The notes below the pieces were generated by a model that made no database searches, was not told where the DNA came from, and saw only the letters and a program-made list of their open reading frames with translations. The position numbers and the translations under genes were made by a program. A DNA stretch of 64,000 bases, from assembly GCF_017368815.1 (NCBI RefSeq), contig NZ_JAFNME010000012.1, positions 1 to 64,000 of the forward strand, given 5' to 3'. This stretch comes from Comamonas denitrificans (GTDB lineage: Bacteria > Pseudomonadota > Gammaproteobacteria > Burkholderiales > Burkholderiaceae_C). This document shows positions 63,090 through 64,000 of the stretch, one piece after another (the first letter of the stretch is position 1; the number at the start of each line of letters is the position of its first letter).

Positions 63090-63950
63090 TCAGTAAATGC
63101 CCAGCAGCAGCAGGCCCAGCAGCAGCCAGGCATCGCGGCGACGGCGGCGCAGCTGGTAGAAGTTGCGGATCAAAAACCAGCGCTGCTGCAAGCATGCCGC
63201 CTGCTGCGGTGCCACCAGGCGTGCGATGGCCAGCACCTGCCGACGAAACCAATGCGAGCGCAGCAATGCCCAGCGCTTGCGGTAGGCGCTCAAGCCGGCG
63301 TTGATGCCCACTTGGTTGCTGGCATGCTGGCGGTAATGCATGCTGGGCACCGGGTCGATGTACCAGCGCAACCCCTGGGTGCGGCAGTAGGCATACACCA
63401 GCCAGTCATGCAAATCGACCGCCCGCAAGGCGTGGGCATTGGCACGCACCCAAGGCTGCAGCTGGGCCATCGCGCTGGCACCCAGCACGTAGGTACAACC
63501 GGGGCCAGCCGCCTCAAAAAAATAATCCAGTGTCTTTTGCGGCTGCGCTTTGTCGATCAACTGGCTGCGCCCATCGTCCCAAACCGCCAGCACATTCGAG
63601 GAATACACCGCGCAGGCTCCAGAGGCCAGGCGCTGCCAGGCCCGCTGCAGCTTATCTGGCAGCCAAATATCGTCTTGGTCGGCAAACGCCACCGCATCAA
63701 AGTTGGCGCAGTCCACCTGGCACAGCAGATGAAAAAAGTTGGCCCCCGCACTGCCCAGTCGGCCCGCATCGGGCAGCAGCGTGACGGCAGGCTCGGCCTG
63801 GCTCAAGGCCTGCACCCAGGCACGCGTCCCATCGGTTGAAGCATCGACACTGATGAACAGCGCCACCTGCACCCCTTGCTGGGCCAGAATGCTCTGCACC
63901 TGCTGCTGCAGCCATGCCATGCCGTTGTAGGCCGCCAGCAGCACCGCCAT
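63090..63950 (-). CDS. Family 2 glycosyltransferase, rhamnosyltransferase-like
   Basis: This GT-A enzyme of about 286 residues has MAVLLAAYNGMAWLQQQ, ISVDASTDGT (in place of DDGSTD), the metal motif FADQDDIWLPDK and the acceptor-side DLHDWLVYAY. These resemble rhamnosyltransferases of O-antigen clusters, which agrees with nearby rml genes. It could start at the ATG at 63950 or the GTG at 63959. The frame stays open to the window end through a 12-bp tandem repeat, so a longer N-terminus cannot be excluded. Confidence 0.8.
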   Translation of the reverse strand: MAVLLAAYNGMAWLQQQVQSILAQQGVQVALFISVDASTDGTRAWVQALSQAEPAVTLLPDAGRLGSAGANFFHLLCQVDCANFDAVAFADQDDIWLPDKLQRAWQRLASGACAVYSSNVLAVWDDGRSQLIDKAQPQKTLDYFFEAAGPGCTYVLGASAMAQLQPWVRANAHALRAVDLHDWLVYAYCRTQGLRWYIDPVPSMHYRQHASNQVGINAGLSAYRKRWALLRSHWFRRQVLAIARLVAPQQAACLQQRWFLIRNFYQLRRRRRDAWLLLGLLLLGIY

Positions 63951-63968
63951 GCGGGGCACAGAGGGCGC

Positions 63969-64000
63969 AGAAAACGCCCCAGAAAACGTCCCAGAAAACG
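63969..64000. repeat. 12-bp tandem repeat at the window edge
   Basis: Units AGAAAACGCCCC, AGAAAACGTCCC and AGAAAACG follow one another and continue out of the window. On the minus strand they would encode Phe-Ser-Gly-Ala/Thr repeats in frame with the glycosyltransferase. Confidence 0.6.

Overview
The window looks like a chromosomal segment of a Burkholderiales betaproteobacterium, most likely Comamonadaceae. The reasons are the GC-rich core, the housekeeping order mutM / TPR protein / lolB / ispE / tRNA-Gln / prs / rplY / pth, an rRNA leader resembling those I know from Burkholderiales, and many copies of a roughly 75-90 bp palindrome of a type I associate with Comamonadaceae. The family attribution is inference; no search was run.

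Layout. 1-430: leader and tandem promoters of an rRNA operon that lies to the left, divergent from uup. 0.45-7.8 kb: uup, pyrC, a NYN-LOTUS protein, a DUF3025 protein, htpX, a His/Pro-rich lipoprotein and guaC. 8-14.4 kb: a four-gene minus-strand operon (tandem AAA+ ATPase, DUF262 protein, DUF262-DUF1524 GmrSD-type protein, WYL regulator) that looks like an anti-phage defence or type IV restriction cassette. 14.5-19.7 kb: a UvrD helicase with an in-frame palindromic element in its linker, a core-MetE methionine synthase, and a Fic protein lacking the catalytic His. 19.8-34.5 kb: tRNA(CAU), hrcA, nadK-recN-rapZ, mutY, a dynamin-like GTPase, mutM, TPR protein, lolB, ispE, tRNA-Gln, prs, rplY, pth. 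34.6-39.9 kb: a complete peptide-type ABC importer.

39.9-47.0 kb: five flagellin genes. Four lie on the minus strand as a tandem duplication of a two-gene unit (A-B, A'-B'). The B copies differ at only two residues, whereas the A copies differ strongly in the central domain. Each B copy has a good sigma-28 promoter. A fifth flagellin is on the plus strand.

47.4-59.3 kb: a sugar-modification island whose middle (about 48.26-57.4 kb) is strikingly AT-rich. It encodes a VioA-like dTDP-sugar aminotransferase, three short-chain dehydrogenases (one KduD-like), a gluconolactonase-like protein, a family 2 glycosyltransferase, an ATP-grasp ligase, an epimerase, two methyltransferases and, convergently, a TPR plus O-GlcNAc-transferase-type (GT41) protein. 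Both composition changes fall inside genes (vioA-like and GT41), which suggests cassette replacement by recombination in conserved flanks. Next come rmlC, rmlA and rmlD (no rmlB in the window), a WecA-like phosphoglycosyltransferase and a rhamnosyltransferase-like gene cut by, or lying at, the window end.

How the parts may work together: RmlA with an RmlB encoded elsewhere would supply dTDP-4-keto-6-deoxyglucose. RmlC and RmlD turn it into dTDP-rhamnose, and the VioA-like enzyme into dTDP-4-amino-4,6-dideoxyglucose (viosamine). The AT-rich genes could decorate that amino sugar by amide ligation and methylation, and the GT41 protein could attach sugar to flagellin. This is inference. The two candidates for undescribed systems are this ATP-grasp viosamine-type island and the AAA+/DUF262/GmrSD/WYL cassette.
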